This document shows positions 35,488-44,259 of a stretch of DNA of 64,000 nt, one piece after another. The stretch is from Planococcus sp. MSAK28401. Its GTDB lineage: Bacteria > Bacillota > Bacilli > Bacillales_A > Planococcaceae. Location of the stretch: assembly GCF_018283455.1 (NCBI RefSeq), contig NZ_JAAMTH010000001.1, forward strand, positions 2,833,501 to 2,897,500, written 5' to 3'. Under the pieces are notes generated by a model. It made no database searches. It had not been told where the DNA came from and saw only the letters and a program-made list of their open reading frames with translations. The position numbers and the translations under genes are program-made. Positions within the stretch are counted from its first letter, which is position 1, and the number at the start of each line of letters is the position of its first letter.

Positions 35488-36054
35488 TCAACTCGCAGGA
35501 ATCACCAAGTAATAGACGCTTGCCAAAAACAGGAACGCCATCCCGGCGGACAAATACGCTTTTGTTGCCGTAAATCCTTGTACAGTTTGGATGATCTTCC
35601 CGCTGACCAGATACATCCACACCACACCGATGAGCAGCAAGAGATTTACCCCTAACGAACCGTCGCCAAGACCGGCTAAATGTGGTGCGCCGAGCAAGCC
35701 TGGTAGTAGCGCAACCGGAGTCACCAAGCTGATGGCGCGGTATTTCGCAGTTCCGCCTAATGCTTTGGAACCCGCCCATAACAGCGCTGCCATGCCGACT
35801 TTCGTGATAAACGCCGTCAAGATCCCAAAAATGATGAAGATACCGGGGACAAGAAAATTCTGCAATAAAGCGGAATCAAAACTGCTTATGTACGAGGCTT
35901 GCGACGCGATTGAAATCGCGCCGTAGCCTATTCCCACGATGAGCAGCAAAATCCGGCTCACCGTTTCGGTTTTTGGTAATTCCAGGAATGACCGGTAAGA
36001 TGGATCATCCAGGCTTATCATTTTTCCAACCAACTTTGCCACTCCCTTTGCCAT
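35488..36054 (-). CDS. YIP1-like integral membrane protein
   Basis: A 188-residue protein with a soluble N-terminus (to about residue 35) and five predicted helices. The spacing of the helices and the motif ISLDDPSYRSFLELPKTETVSRI fit the YIP1 family; function is unknown. Its ATG follows the stop of the symporter gene directly (TAAATG), a sign of coupled translation. The gene sits between the symporter and the acyl-CoA synthetase. Being tightly linked to the symporter, it may affect its placement or assembly. Confidence 0.75.
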   Translation of the reverse strand: MAKGVAKLVGKMISLDDPSYRSFLELPKTETVSRILLLIVGIGYGAISIASQASYISSFDSALLQNFLVPGIFIIFGILTAFITKVGMAALLWAGSKALGGTAKYRAISLVTPVALLPGLLGAPHLAGLGDGSLGVNLLLLIGVVWMYLVSGKIIQTVQGFTATKAYLSAGMAFLFLASVYYLVIPAS

Positions 36055-37701
36055 TTACATTCCCCAAGGCATTAGCGCCCAGATTGCGACTGCTGCAGAG
36101 ACGACGACAGTGATGCCTGCGCCGATCGTGCTGTTATAACGGTAAGCCTTGATATCTTTCCAGCCATGGATACGCTCGATCAATTCGATATCGGCTTGTT
36201 TCGTCAATTTTCCGGAAAGCCCAGGAATACGATTGGTGATATAAGAAACCACGATCAATAAGATAAAGCTGATCGGCACCGCAAGCATTGCACCGGACAG
36301 CCCCATCCCATCGGTCACCCCGTGCCCTGTCAATACGATGCTCGGGAAAACGAATGGCGAGACGATGATATAGATGGCACCGCCGACGACAGACGCTGCA
36401 ATCGCACCGAATTTATTCGCTTCTTTCCACCAGACGCCGACAATGATCAGCGGCGCATTGGTGACACCAGCCAACCCGAACGCCCACAGGATACTGACGA
36501 CAAGGAAAGCGGGCGGGTTAATCGCAAGCAGGATACTCGCAATGCCTCCTGCAAAAATCGCGATAAACCCGATGCGCAAGTTCAAGCGCTGCGAGATATT
36601 CGGTTTCAATGTAGAGATGATGTCCTGTGAAATCAATGCGCCGATCGCCAGCAAGTTCCCGCTCAATGTCGAGAGGCCGGCAGAAATTGCACCGGCAATG
36701 ACAAGCGCTGTCACCCATTCCGGGTTATAGACCATATTCAAAATAATCGTTAGCTTATCTGCATCTGCATCGGAAATCGTCACGCCTTGCGTAGTTGTCG
36801 CAAAGACGCCGACAAAGCCCATCGCATACGTCGCGGAGAAAACCAGCCCAAGAATGAACGCAAACCAGACCATCGCAGAGCGCGCACTCTTCAATGAAGA
36901 AGCTGTGTAGACGCGCATCGCCAAGTGAGGCAAGCCGAGTGCCCCGATCGTCAGTGCTGGGATGATGGAGAAATACCATTTCGGCGAGAATTGGTAATCA
37001 AAGAACGATGGCAATGCGTCCATCATCGCCGGAACCATGTCCGAATACAACAATGGCGGGAAATACCAGCCTGAAGCACCGATCGCTTTCATGATCGCTG
37101 CAAGCGGCACGATGAACATCAAAGCGATGATGACCATCTGAATGGCGGCGTTATTCGTTGCCCCTGCCATCCCCCCGATCGTGATGTAGCCGACGATCAA
37201 GATACCGAAGATGAACAGCCCAGTAATATATGGAATGCCGAGCAATGTCTCAAACGTAATCGCGATGCCGATCATCTGGCCGAGCGCATACATGATCGAA
37301 ACCAGGATCATGAACAAGGCGGCGATGATAGACGCCGTTGTACCGTAGCGGTCACGGATGAAATGAGTCGGCGAGAACGCACCCATGCGGCGCAAACTCG
37401 TTCCGTAAATGATCGTGATCAACGGAATCGCCAAGATCAATTGAATCCATAACATAATAAAAGGAACCTGTAATTGTAAAATAAGAGCGGTAATACCTAA
37501 AAATGTTGCCAAACTCATATATGTAGCGGCCATCGCCAAGCCATTCGTGATCGCCCCGACATTCGATCCACCCACATACAATTCTTTAGCTGACTTGCTT
37601 TGGCGATTCGAAATGAAGCCGACGATGTAAAATAAGACGAATGTCGCGCCTACGACCACAAGTCCAAGTATTGGATTGTCCAGTTGCCAGTTCTGCTCCA
37701 T
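36055..37701 (-). CDS. Sodium:solute symporter (ActP-like carboxylate permease)
   Basis: A 548-residue SSS-family permease with about 13 helices. The motif FLGITALILQLQVPF and the long hydrophobic core fit the acetate/pyruvate permease branch (ActP). Import of a short carboxylate with sodium would feed the acyl-CoA synthetase two genes downstream. A short partner gene is directly upstream (TAA-GCG-ATG junction). The cre site at 38093 suggests catabolite repression of the whole unit. Confidence 0.9.
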   Translation of the reverse strand: MEQNWQLDNPILGLVVVGATFVLFYIVGFISNRQSKSAKELYVGGSNVGAITNGLAMAATYMSLATFLGITALILQLQVPFIMLWIQLILAIPLITIIYGTSLRRMGAFSPTHFIRDRYGTTASIIAALFMILVSIMYALGQMIGIAITFETLLGIPYITGLFIFGILIVGYITIGGMAGATNNAAIQMVIIALMFIVPLAAIMKAIGASGWYFPPLLYSDMVPAMMDALPSFFDYQFSPKWYFSIIPALTIGALGLPHLAMRVYTASSLKSARSAMVWFAFILGLVFSATYAMGFVGVFATTTQGVTISDADADKLTIILNMVYNPEWVTALVIAGAISAGLSTLSGNLLAIGALISQDIISTLKPNISQRLNLRIGFIAIFAGGIASILLAINPPAFLVVSILWAFGLAGVTNAPLIIVGVWWKEANKFGAIAASVVGGAIYIIVSPFVFPSIVLTGHGVTDGMGLSGAMLAVPISFILLIVVSYITNRIPGLSGKLTKQADIELIERIHGWKDIKAYRYNSTIGAGITVVVSAAVAIWALMPWGM

Positions 37702-37704
37702 CGC

Positions 37705-37974
37705 TTACACTTCCTTTGCTTCGTCGGCATTGCCGAGCGTGTCATTTTCTCTTTCGATCTCATCATCAATCCGGTTGCCGATTTTCCCTGCAACAAGCGT
37801 CAGCAAGAAAACGCCGAACCAGCCCATCAAGATAGGGACGATGTACATGACTGGAAAGCCGAATAGCATGGCGTCTACCGGAAAAATTGAAAAGATCAGA
37901 CCGACATTCCCCACCAGAATAAATGCTGCCGTCATCCAAATCGTAAATTGGACTTCTTTTTTGTAAGCTTTCAT
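37705..37974 (-). CDS. Small symporter-associated membrane protein (89 aa)
   Basis: An 89-residue protein with two predicted helices (about 10-30 and 45-65, VMYIVPILMGWFGVFLLTLVAG) and an acidic, charged tail. Such small two-helix proteins (DUF485/YhdT-like) usually precede SSS-family permease genes. The ATG at 37974 follows GGAGGGG. First gene of the symporter operon. Confidence 0.82.
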   Translation of the reverse strand: MKAYKKEVQFTIWMTAAFILVGNVGLIFSIFPVDAMLFGFPVMYIVPILMGWFGVFLLTLVAGKIGNRIDDEIERENDTLGNADEAKEV

Positions 37975-38383
37975 GATTTTTCCCCTCCAATTTGTGTGAT
38001 TTCTCTCTCCATACATCCCAGACTGAGCGTTCGCTCAGATTTTATGCATGCGATCCCCCTTCAAAAATTATTATCGTAATAACTCCCTTGATTGTAACCG
38101 CTTGCATAAATGATAGTCAACTGAATTTTTATAAAATTTAAACAATTATATTAATAACCTTTTTGACTAGTTTTCTGCTTATCGGTTCTCATAAATATGC
38201 TATTTAGCCCTTTATTGCTTTTACATAAAGCATTTTATTTTTAACCCAACCAAATTTTTCTCTATATAAATATACAATTGATTCAAAATAAAAAAGGGTT
38301 TTTCTGACAAAGTGTATGCATTTCGATGTGTAATTATTCATTTTCATCAAACGTATCTTCTGCCCCCTATACCAGGAATGCAT
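37975..38383 (-). other. AT-rich intergenic region upstream of the symporter operon
   Basis: About 400 bases without a convincing gene. A frame of 66 codons on the - strand (38204-38404) is AT-driven, lacks a ribosome site and enters the neighbouring terminator. The region should contain the operon promoter; I see the cre site at 38093-38106 and no clear sigma-A element. Confidence 0.5.
38093..38106 (-). promoter_or_regulatory. Catabolite-responsive element (cre), one mismatch
   Basis: TGTAACCGCTTGCA differs from TGWAANCGNTNWCA only at the W before CA (here G). It is about 120 bases before the first gene of the symporter/acyl-CoA synthetase operon, fitting CcpA control of carboxylate uptake. 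Confidence 0.65.
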
Positions 38384-38420
38384 AAAAAAACTGCGCCTTG
38401 GCATGAGCCAGGCGCAGCAG
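38384..38420 (-). terminator. Terminator of the MscS-like channel gene
   Basis: On the - strand CTGCGCCTGGC / GCCAAGGCGCAG form a stem around TCAT, followed by TTTTTTTATG. Confidence 0.85.
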
Positions 38421-38428
38421 AGTTTCGC

Positions 38429-39679
38429 TTACATATTTGGTTTATTGTCTTCTTCTTTCATTTTCTTTTCCATTTTAGCCAATTGGTTTTTCGCAAAGTC
38501 GCGGCCGCCAATTCCGAATGCGATGGCGAATGCCACGGCAAGGCCGGCAATGATGAACAGGAAGGCCAAGTTGACAATGTTTGAAGCAAAGTTCAACTGG
38601 TCAAGTGTCATGAAAATCGCAATGATGAATATTGCGTATTTTACGATACCCCCGAACAATCTATTGCCCGAAGCGCGCGTAATGTAATTCCCGAGCATGC
38701 TGCCTCCAATGAGCCCAAGCCCAAGGATGATCAATGAGCTGATCAATAGCGGCAAGTACGCGATGATTGCATTACCAATTGAATTCAACACATCCAGCTG
38801 CAAGACATTCATGGCTTCAACCACGAAGAAGATGATGATAATCGCCTGCACGACTTTGCCGATGATCTGGGCAATGTCGAATGACGGCTCTTTGTTTTTG
38901 TCAGGACTCAGATATGAAGAGAAGCGGTTGATCCCTGTGCCGTTCAATAGGCCAATCAATAAGTCTGCGACGAATTTCGCGATGAAGACACCCGCAAGGA
39001 TAAGGATGATGCCGACAAAGATATTCGGGATCATGCCCAGCACCTGGTTGAGCATCGATACGATCGGTTGTGAAATCGATTCGATGTTCAAGGTTTCAAG
39101 CGCTACCGTTACGATCGGGATGAGCACGATCACAAAGACTACATTCGCCAAAACTTTAGCGAGCGTGTTTTGGTCGCTTGGAGCCACTCGCTCGTTCGTG
39201 CCGGATTTATTGGTCATTTTATTGAACCACTTGTCGATGTTCATCGTGGCCAATAAACTCTCTACCAATTTCTTGACGAACTTCGCGATAAAGTAGCCAA
39301 TCACCAAGATCAAGAGCGCCATGAACAGGTTCGGCAGGAAGGCCAGGAACTTGTCCATCATGTTCGAGATCGGCTGGGCGACATTATGCATATCGAGCGC
39401 TTGCAATACACTTGGAATAAACAGGATGAAAATCAAATAATAAAGAATTTTTCCGATAGAGTCCAGTTTGTCATCCGCGTCTTCCTTCGTTTTAGCCATA
39501 TGGCCTTTGACCATGGCGTTGTCAGCACCGATTTTTTTCAGCCCTTTCGAGAAGATCGCTTTAACGATGGTAGCGACGAGCCACGCAACGACAAGCAATA
39601 ATAGGGCGCCGAGAATGTTCGGGATGTAATTGATGATCGTGTTCCCGACATTCTGGAATGAATTGGTTACATCATTCAA
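38429..39679 (-). CDS. MscS-like protein with repeated conserved TM helix motif
   Basis: About 416 residues, dominated by four repeats of the conserved TM-helix unit (PF05552): IPNILGALLLLVVAWLVATI, LPNLFMALLILVIGYFIAKF, IPNIFVGIILILAGVFIAKF and LPLLISSLIILGLGLIGGSM. They are joined by cytoplasmic basic segments. The family is annotated as mechanosensitive ion channel-like. I chose a TTG start at 39679: the AAAGGAG site touches the ATG at 39688 (no spacing) but lies eight bases before this TTG. The alternative ATG adds three residues. It is a single-gene unit with a stem-loop terminator. Confidence 0.87.
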   Translation of the reverse strand: MNDVTNSFQNVGNTIINYIPNILGALLLLVVAWLVATIVKAIFSKGLKKIGADNAMVKGHMAKTKEDADDKLDSIGKILYYLIFILFIPSVLQALDMHNVAQPISNMMDKFLAFLPNLFMALLILVIGYFIAKFVKKLVESLLATMNIDKWFNKMTNKSGTNERVAPSDQNTLAKVLANVVFVIVLIPIVTVALETLNIESISQPIVSMLNQVLGMIPNIFVGIILILAGVFIAKFVADLLIGLLNGTGINRFSSYLSPDKNKEPSFDIAQIIGKVVQAIIIIFFVVEAMNVLQLDVLNSIGNAIIAYLPLLISSLIILGLGLIGGSMLGNYITRASGNRLFGGIVKYAIFIIAIFMTLDQLNFASNIVNLAFLFIIAGLAVAFAIAFGIGGRDFAKNQLAKMEKKMKEEDNKPNM

Positions 39680-39822
39680 ATGTGTCATCTCCTTTACAAT
39701 TTAATGGTTCATTTTTAGTATCCCCCCTTATATTTTTTCCTAAACGCAATCTGGCGGCATTCCAGCCCTAATGCCAACTTAATTTTTAAAGTGCATCGCG
39801 CTTTTTCCGAACACGGCAAAAA

Positions 39823-39858
39823 ACCGCCGGCAGGAATCCCACCGGCGGTTACTAGTAT
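39823..39858 (-). terminator. Terminator of the histidine kinase unit
   Basis: AACCGCCGG / CCGGCGGTT stem followed by TTTTTTGCCG on the - strand, eight bases after the ancestral kinase stop. Confidence 0.88.
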
Positions 39859-39866
39859 TCGTTCAT

Positions 39867-42014
39867 CTATTGATGATTCGGCAACAGGAAGGTCACTTTG
39901 AACAGATCACCATCCACTTCCAGTTTCATCTGCCCGCCGTGAAGATCCACGATGGACTGGGCAATAGCAAGCCCGAGCCCTGAGCCTTTGGTTTGCCGCG
40001 AGGCGTCCCCTCACTTGAAGCGTTCGAGCAATTCTTCTGTATTGTCGCCCAATTCGTAGCGCGTGACATTTTTCATCGTCATGGCCAATTCACTGGCTTG
40101 TTCTGTCAGCGTAATATAGACACGGCTTCCCGGCAATGAATACTTGGTTGCGTTCAGTATCAAATTATCAAGGAGGCGCCACCACTTCTGGCCGTCGACC
40201 GAAGCATATACCGGATGGCCCGGGGCCGCGATACGGACGTCGAGTTCCGCTTCCTGCACTGCTTCTTCATGTTCTGCCAAGGCTTGTGTGACCAGTTGTT
40301 TCATATCTAAGCGCTGCTTTGAGAGTTCTGCGTTTCCGCTAGCCATTTTTGAAACTTCAAATAAATCTTCAATGAGCACTTTCAAGCGCTCTGATTTCCG
40401 GTCGAGTATGTCGACGTATTTCCGCCGTTCTTCATTTCCTAGATCTTCATTTTTCAATAGATCCGTATAGGTGATAATCGAAGTGAGCGGCGTGCGGAGG
40501 TCATGGCTGACATTGGTGATCAGCTCGGTTTTCAGGCGCTCGCTTTTTGCACGTTCAGACACCGATGCCCTGTACCCTTCCCGCAAAACATTCAAATGTT
40601 GGGCGTGGCGGCTAAGCGGCGACTTGCCTTTCACTTTCAACTCCGCTCCCAAGCTTCCCGCAGCCAGCTGTTCAGTCCCTTTGAGCAGCCGGTTCAAATA
40701 ACCAAAGCGCGTCATCAAAAACAGCAGCAACGGCAGCCCGATCAATAATGTAGCCGGCAGCCAAACAATGACTACGACCGGTTGTAATATCATGAATGCT
40801 GTTCCGGCGCCCCATAAAAACACTATTGCTAGCACCCAGGCCATCTGGAAGCCGATTGTGCGGTTGAGAAACGCATCTTTCGCCGAATAAACCTGGGAGG
40901 CGGTGAAACTTTGTTGAATCTCTTCTTTAAAGAAACTCCATTTTCCGAAATGCTGCCGTAGCCAAATTGCCTGCAATATAGTCAGCGACCAGAACAGAAC
41001 TGCGAGTGCCAGTGCGATGAAGACTTCCAGGAAAGAGCTACCCCCGCCTTGCCACGGCCTTGTCAACACTGCTGCGAAATGGTTCGCAGCGGCCAAGGCG
41101 AGCATAGCCGATACGATGAACCCGCTAAGCTTCCACTCGATCGCAAGTTTCTGCCATTTGTGGTAGCTGGTTAATCCGGTATACCACGCTGTCCGGACCG
41201 GCCGCTTTTTGACTAGCCACCATGCACTGGCTGCTACTGCTGCCATCACAAAATAAAGGAAGAACTTAAGCAGTTGGAATTGGTTCATTCCACTTTGCAC
41301 CGCAGCTCCTGCCAGCCCCTTTTCGGGTATTTGGATGACCCCTGAAAAGCGGTTATCGGCCAGCGTGCTGTTGGCATCATCATATGGAAAGTCGAAACTC
41401 CAATAGCCATTGCTGAAATAAAGCGGCTCTTGCGCAGAATACAGTTGTTCAAAAAAGGGCTCATCGGTGATTGTTCCTTTGGTGAATACTTCGCCGCTGT
41501 CTAAATCCTTTAATTGATAGGCATAACCCGAAGCTTGGGCTTCAAATTGCCCTTGCTGTTCTGCCAATTGCCGGAGCGATTCTTCATAATCCGCTTCGCG
41601 TTGCTCGATAATCGCTTTTTTCGCTGCTTCGTCGTCGGAAAAATTTTCACGCACAGCCGAAATTTCCTCTCCGCGCTGCTCTTCCAATTCTTCCACTAAA
41701 GAGCTGTCGCCCTCTTCTTCTGCCGCTGAAATCGCATCCGCATATTGATCCCGGACCATCTGAATCTGGTCAGTGAGGGAAATATGATCCATGCGGTATT
41801 GGTCGAGTTCCCAGGAAGCAACCGATTGATCGACAGTGGATGTTGGCGGGGCCAATTCGAACAGCAGCAGCCCGTCCGTAAACCTGGCAAAATCATAACG
41901 AAAATCTTCTGTGTCCGTATAAGCCTTGCCGAAATAACCCGATCCTTTTTCCATGACGGTCCATACGCATAAGAGCAATAAGGAAAGGCCTGCAAGCCAC
42001 ATCCATTTCTTCAT
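39867..42014 (-). pseudogene. Sensor histidine kinase with premature TGA stop
   Basis: The full frame would encode 715 residues: N-terminal helix, an extracellular domain of about 220 residues with coiled-coil features, five or six helices, a linker, an HisKA domain (NVSHDLRTPLTSI, His near residue 485) and an HATPase domain (N-box DNLILNATKYS). At codon 668 an in-frame TGA (40011-40013) replaces what was probably CGA (Arg), after LLERFK. The frame then continues in phase through GDASRQTKGSGLGLAIAQ to a natural TAG at 39867. The G2 ATP-lid glycines would be lost in the short product, so it is likely inactive unless the stop is read through. Second gene of a two-component operon. Confidence 0.9.
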
Positions 42015-42016
42015 AA

Positions 42017-42175
42017 TTATAGGTCTCCTTTTGTTAAATGGCGGAGTGTGGCAAGCAAATCTTCCGGCGACTTAATGACAAAATCTAAAATAAAAGAAGA
42101 ACAGTAGACAAGGCATATCGCAGCAACCGCAATCGCAGCGACCGACCAAAGATCATTTTTCCATTTTGTAGCCAA
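42017..42175 (-). CDS. Small membrane ORF between regulator and kinase genes (52 aa)
   Basis: A 52-residue frame starting at TTG (42175) inside the response-regulator 3' end and stopping two bases before the kinase ATG. The product has a single hydrophobic helix (LWSVAAIAVAAICLVYCSSFIL, about residues 9-30) and a basic-acidic C-terminus ending HLTKGDL. A weak GTGGTGTGGGG lies ahead of the TTG. Filling the gap exactly and overlapping on one side suggest a real gene, a membrane cofactor of the kinase perhaps, but the coding evidence is limited. Unrecognised family. Confidence 0.45.
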   Translation of the reverse strand: MATKWKNDLWSVAAIAVAAICLVYCSSFILDFVIKSPEDLLATLRHLTKGDL

Positions 42176-42845
42176 TGCCCCACACCACCTTCACATATCT
42201 CGGATTTTTCGGATCCGCTTCGATCTTTTCCCGGATTTTACGGATATGTACAGCGACAATGTTTTCTGCATTATATGCCGGCTCCCGCCAGACCCGCTCG
42301 TAGATCTCACCGATGGAAAAGACACGACCAGGATGCTGCATCAACAACTCAGTTATATTGAATTCCGTCGGGGTCATGCGGATCTCTGCACCGTCTACAG
42401 CAACCGTTTTCGACTCTGAATCCAGCCGCAATCCGTCGATTTCTAGTGTATGGCTGGACTGTCCATAATCCCCAAGCATCACGTAACGTCTGAGTTGTGA
42501 TTTCACCCGCGCCATCAATTCCATCGGATGGAAAGGCTTCGTCACATAATCGTCCGCACCGATCGACAACCCGTGGATCTTATCGGAATCCTCGCTTCTG
42601 GCACTCAGCATGATGATCGGGATATTGCGTTTTTCACGAATCTTGAATGTTGAATGGATGCCGTCAAGCTTCGGCATCATGATATCCATGATGACCAGAT
42701 GCACTTGCGTCGTTTCCAGCAAATCGAGCGCTTCCTGCCCATCTGCTGCCCCTACTACCAGAAAGCCTTCATTTTTTAAATAGATGCTGATGCCTTCCCG
42801 TATTTCTTGGTCGTCATCTGCCACCATGACTGTCAGCTGTTCCAC
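42153..42845 (-). CDS. OmpR-family response regulator
   Basis: A 230-residue two-domain regulator. The receiver (residues about 3-115) has the acidic pocket MVADDD, the phosphoacceptor Asp in LVIMDIMMPKLDG (near residue 52), the Thr/Ser switch in IIMLSAR and the Lys in YVTKPFHP. The winged-helix output domain (about 130-230) has TPTEFNITELLMQHPGRVFSIGEIYERVW and AVHIRKIREKI. Closest in look to VanR/YycF-type regulators. A GTG at 42845 is taken as the start because AGAGGTG lies six bases before it. The partner kinase downstream is broken. Confidence 0.9.
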   Translation of the reverse strand: MEQLTVMVADDDQEIREGISIYLKNEGFLVVGAADGQEALDLLETTQVHLVIMDIMMPKLDGIHSTFKIREKRNIPIIMLSARSEDSDKIHGLSIGADDYVTKPFHPMELMARVKSQLRRYVMLGDYGQSSHTLEIDGLRLDSESKTVAVDGAEIRMTPTEFNITELLMQHPGRVFSIGEIYERVWREPAYNAENIVAVHIRKIREKIEADPKNPRYVKVVWGIGYKMEK

Positions 42846-42925
42846 ACATTCCACCTCTTTTCATTTCTGGCTTAAGTATAGAATGAAATTCTTAAGCGAA
42901 GCCCACTTAAATTCTGAAGAAATTC

Positions 42926-43789
42926 TTAAGCTTTGCGGTTTTTGCCGAATGCCAGCAGCGCAATGCCGCCGATCAACAATGCCACCCCGACCCAAGACTG
43001 CCCGTTTAGCGCTTCACCGACGACAGCAACTCCCAAAACAGAAGCTGTCAGCGGCTCTGCTAGCGATAAGGTGACCGCTGAGGAGGAAGGAATGCTCTTC
43101 AATCCGCTCGAGAATAATAAATAAGCAAGGCTTGTCGCGACAAGGCCCAAATAAGCAACGATCATCAAGTTTTGCGGTTCCGCTAAATAGCCGGTATCCA
43201 GGAAAAACAGGAAGGGCAATAGGCCAAGGCCGCTGAGCGAAAAGATCACAGCCACCGCGGGCACTACTTCCATCATACCTAAAACATTTTTGCTGAACAT
43301 GGCATATCCCGCAAATGCCAAACCTGCCAGCAGCCCGAGCATCACGCCGAGCGGGTCGACGATATAACTATCGCGGTTCGCAAAAAGCAACATACAGCCA
43401 ACGACAGACAAAATGCTTGAAAATACCCATACACGATCAGGTCTGCGCTTCAATACGAGCGCTTCCAATATGCCTGAAAAAGCTGGCGCACTGCCGATTG
43501 CTACGACCGTTCCAATTGCCACTCCTGTCAATTGCACTGCTGAAAAAAAGAACGGTTGGAACAAGGCCATGCACAATGCGGAAAGCCCGACCCAAAGCCA
43601 CGGAATCCTTACGCCTTTCAGCTTTCCTGAAATCCAGACAAATACCAGAAGGCCAAAACCGCCAATTGCGAGACGGGATGCCCCGATCGTCAACGGATGG
43701 GCTTCTCCCACTAGAAAAGTCTGGGCTGTTCCTGTCGTCCCCCAAAGCATCGCCGCGAATAACACCCATATGTATGCCTTCATTTGCAT
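42926..43789 (-). CDS. EamA/DMT-family transporter
   Basis: A 287-residue ten-helix transporter with two EamA repeats (YIWVLFAAMLWGTTGTAQTFL near the N-terminus; VTLSLAEPLTASVLGVAVVGEAL in the second). It is about as long as the EamA protein at 11788-12699 but is not a close copy. The ATG at 43789 is used after GGTGGGAAG. It is 80 bases upstream of the response regulator gene, on the same strand, with no clear terminator. Co-transcription with the two-component genes is possible. Substrate unknown. Confidence 0.88.
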   Translation of the reverse strand: MQMKAYIWVLFAAMLWGTTGTAQTFLVGEAHPLTIGASRLAIGGFGLLVFVWISGKLKGVRIPWLWVGLSALCMALFQPFFFSAVQLTGVAIGTVVAIGSAPAFSGILEALVLKRRPDRVWVFSSILSVVGCMLLFANRDSYIVDPLGVMLGLLAGLAFAGYAMFSKNVLGMMEVVPAVAVIFSLSGLGLLPFLFFLDTGYLAEPQNLMIVAYLGLVATSLAYLLFSSGLKSIPSSSAVTLSLAEPLTASVLGVAVVGEALNGQSWVGVALLIGGIALLAFGKNRKA

Positions 43790-43970
43790 CAGCTTCCCAC
43801 CGCTTTCTCTCTCTAAAGTTTGAAATATATTTATAGCACCACTGTTAAAAACAGCCATGCTTGTACTAGATTATGGAAAATCTATTCACATCCTTAAACA
43901 TACCACGGCACGGATGGTTTGAGATAGGGTTCAAATAGCATTATAATAGAAGAAAAGAGGAGGCGATCGC

Positions 43971-44201
43971 ATGTATATGACAGTCCCGGAAACTGCCGTT
44001 TTTTTGTCGATGCCGGAAGAGCAAGTCAACCGTTACGTACTTGAAGGCCGGATTCGCGCAGTCCATGACGGAGAACAATACTTGATCAACACCTCCCAAT
44101 TCGAAAGCCATTTCAAACAGCTGGAAGTTGCCAAACTGGAGCTGGAAGAGTGGCGCGCTACGCCGATCCCCGATGATATCGATATTAAAGACGAGGATTG
44201 A
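43971..44201 (+). CDS. Excisionase-like helix-turn-helix protein (76 aa)
   Basis: A 76-residue MerR/Xis-like DNA-binding protein: TVPETAVFLSMPEEQVNRYVLEGRIRAVHDGEQYLINTSQF is the compact winged helix of excisionase-family proteins (HTH_17). An acidic C-terminal helix (QLEVAKLELEEW ... DIDIKDED) follows. No integrase or attachment site is nearby, so it is probably a free-standing chromosomal regulator rather than a phage excisionase. GAGGAGG lies seven bases before the ATG. Confidence 0.82.
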   Translation: MYMTVPETAVFLSMPEEQVNRYVLEGRIRAVHDGEQYLINTSQFESHFKQLEVAKLELEEWRATPIPDDIDIKDED

Positions 44202-44207
44202 CGAAAC

Positions 44208-44248
44208 GCAAAAAAAGATCGGAGCCGCATAGGCTTCGATCTTTTTTT
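44208..44248. terminator. Bidirectional terminator
   Basis: AAAAAAAGATCG...AGCC / GGCT...CGATCTTTTTTT serves the excisionase-like gene on the + strand and metX on the - strand. Confidence 0.9.
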
Positions 44249-44259
44249 GATGAACGGAT

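Noticed and set aside
38204..38404. 66-codon frame on the - strand
   Set aside because: AT-rich, no ribosome site, and it starts inside the MscS-gene terminator.
40011..40013. TGA in the kinase as a selenocysteine codon
   Set aside because: No SECIS-like hairpin follows, the site is not a redox residue, and the family has Arg here. A nonsense change is simpler.
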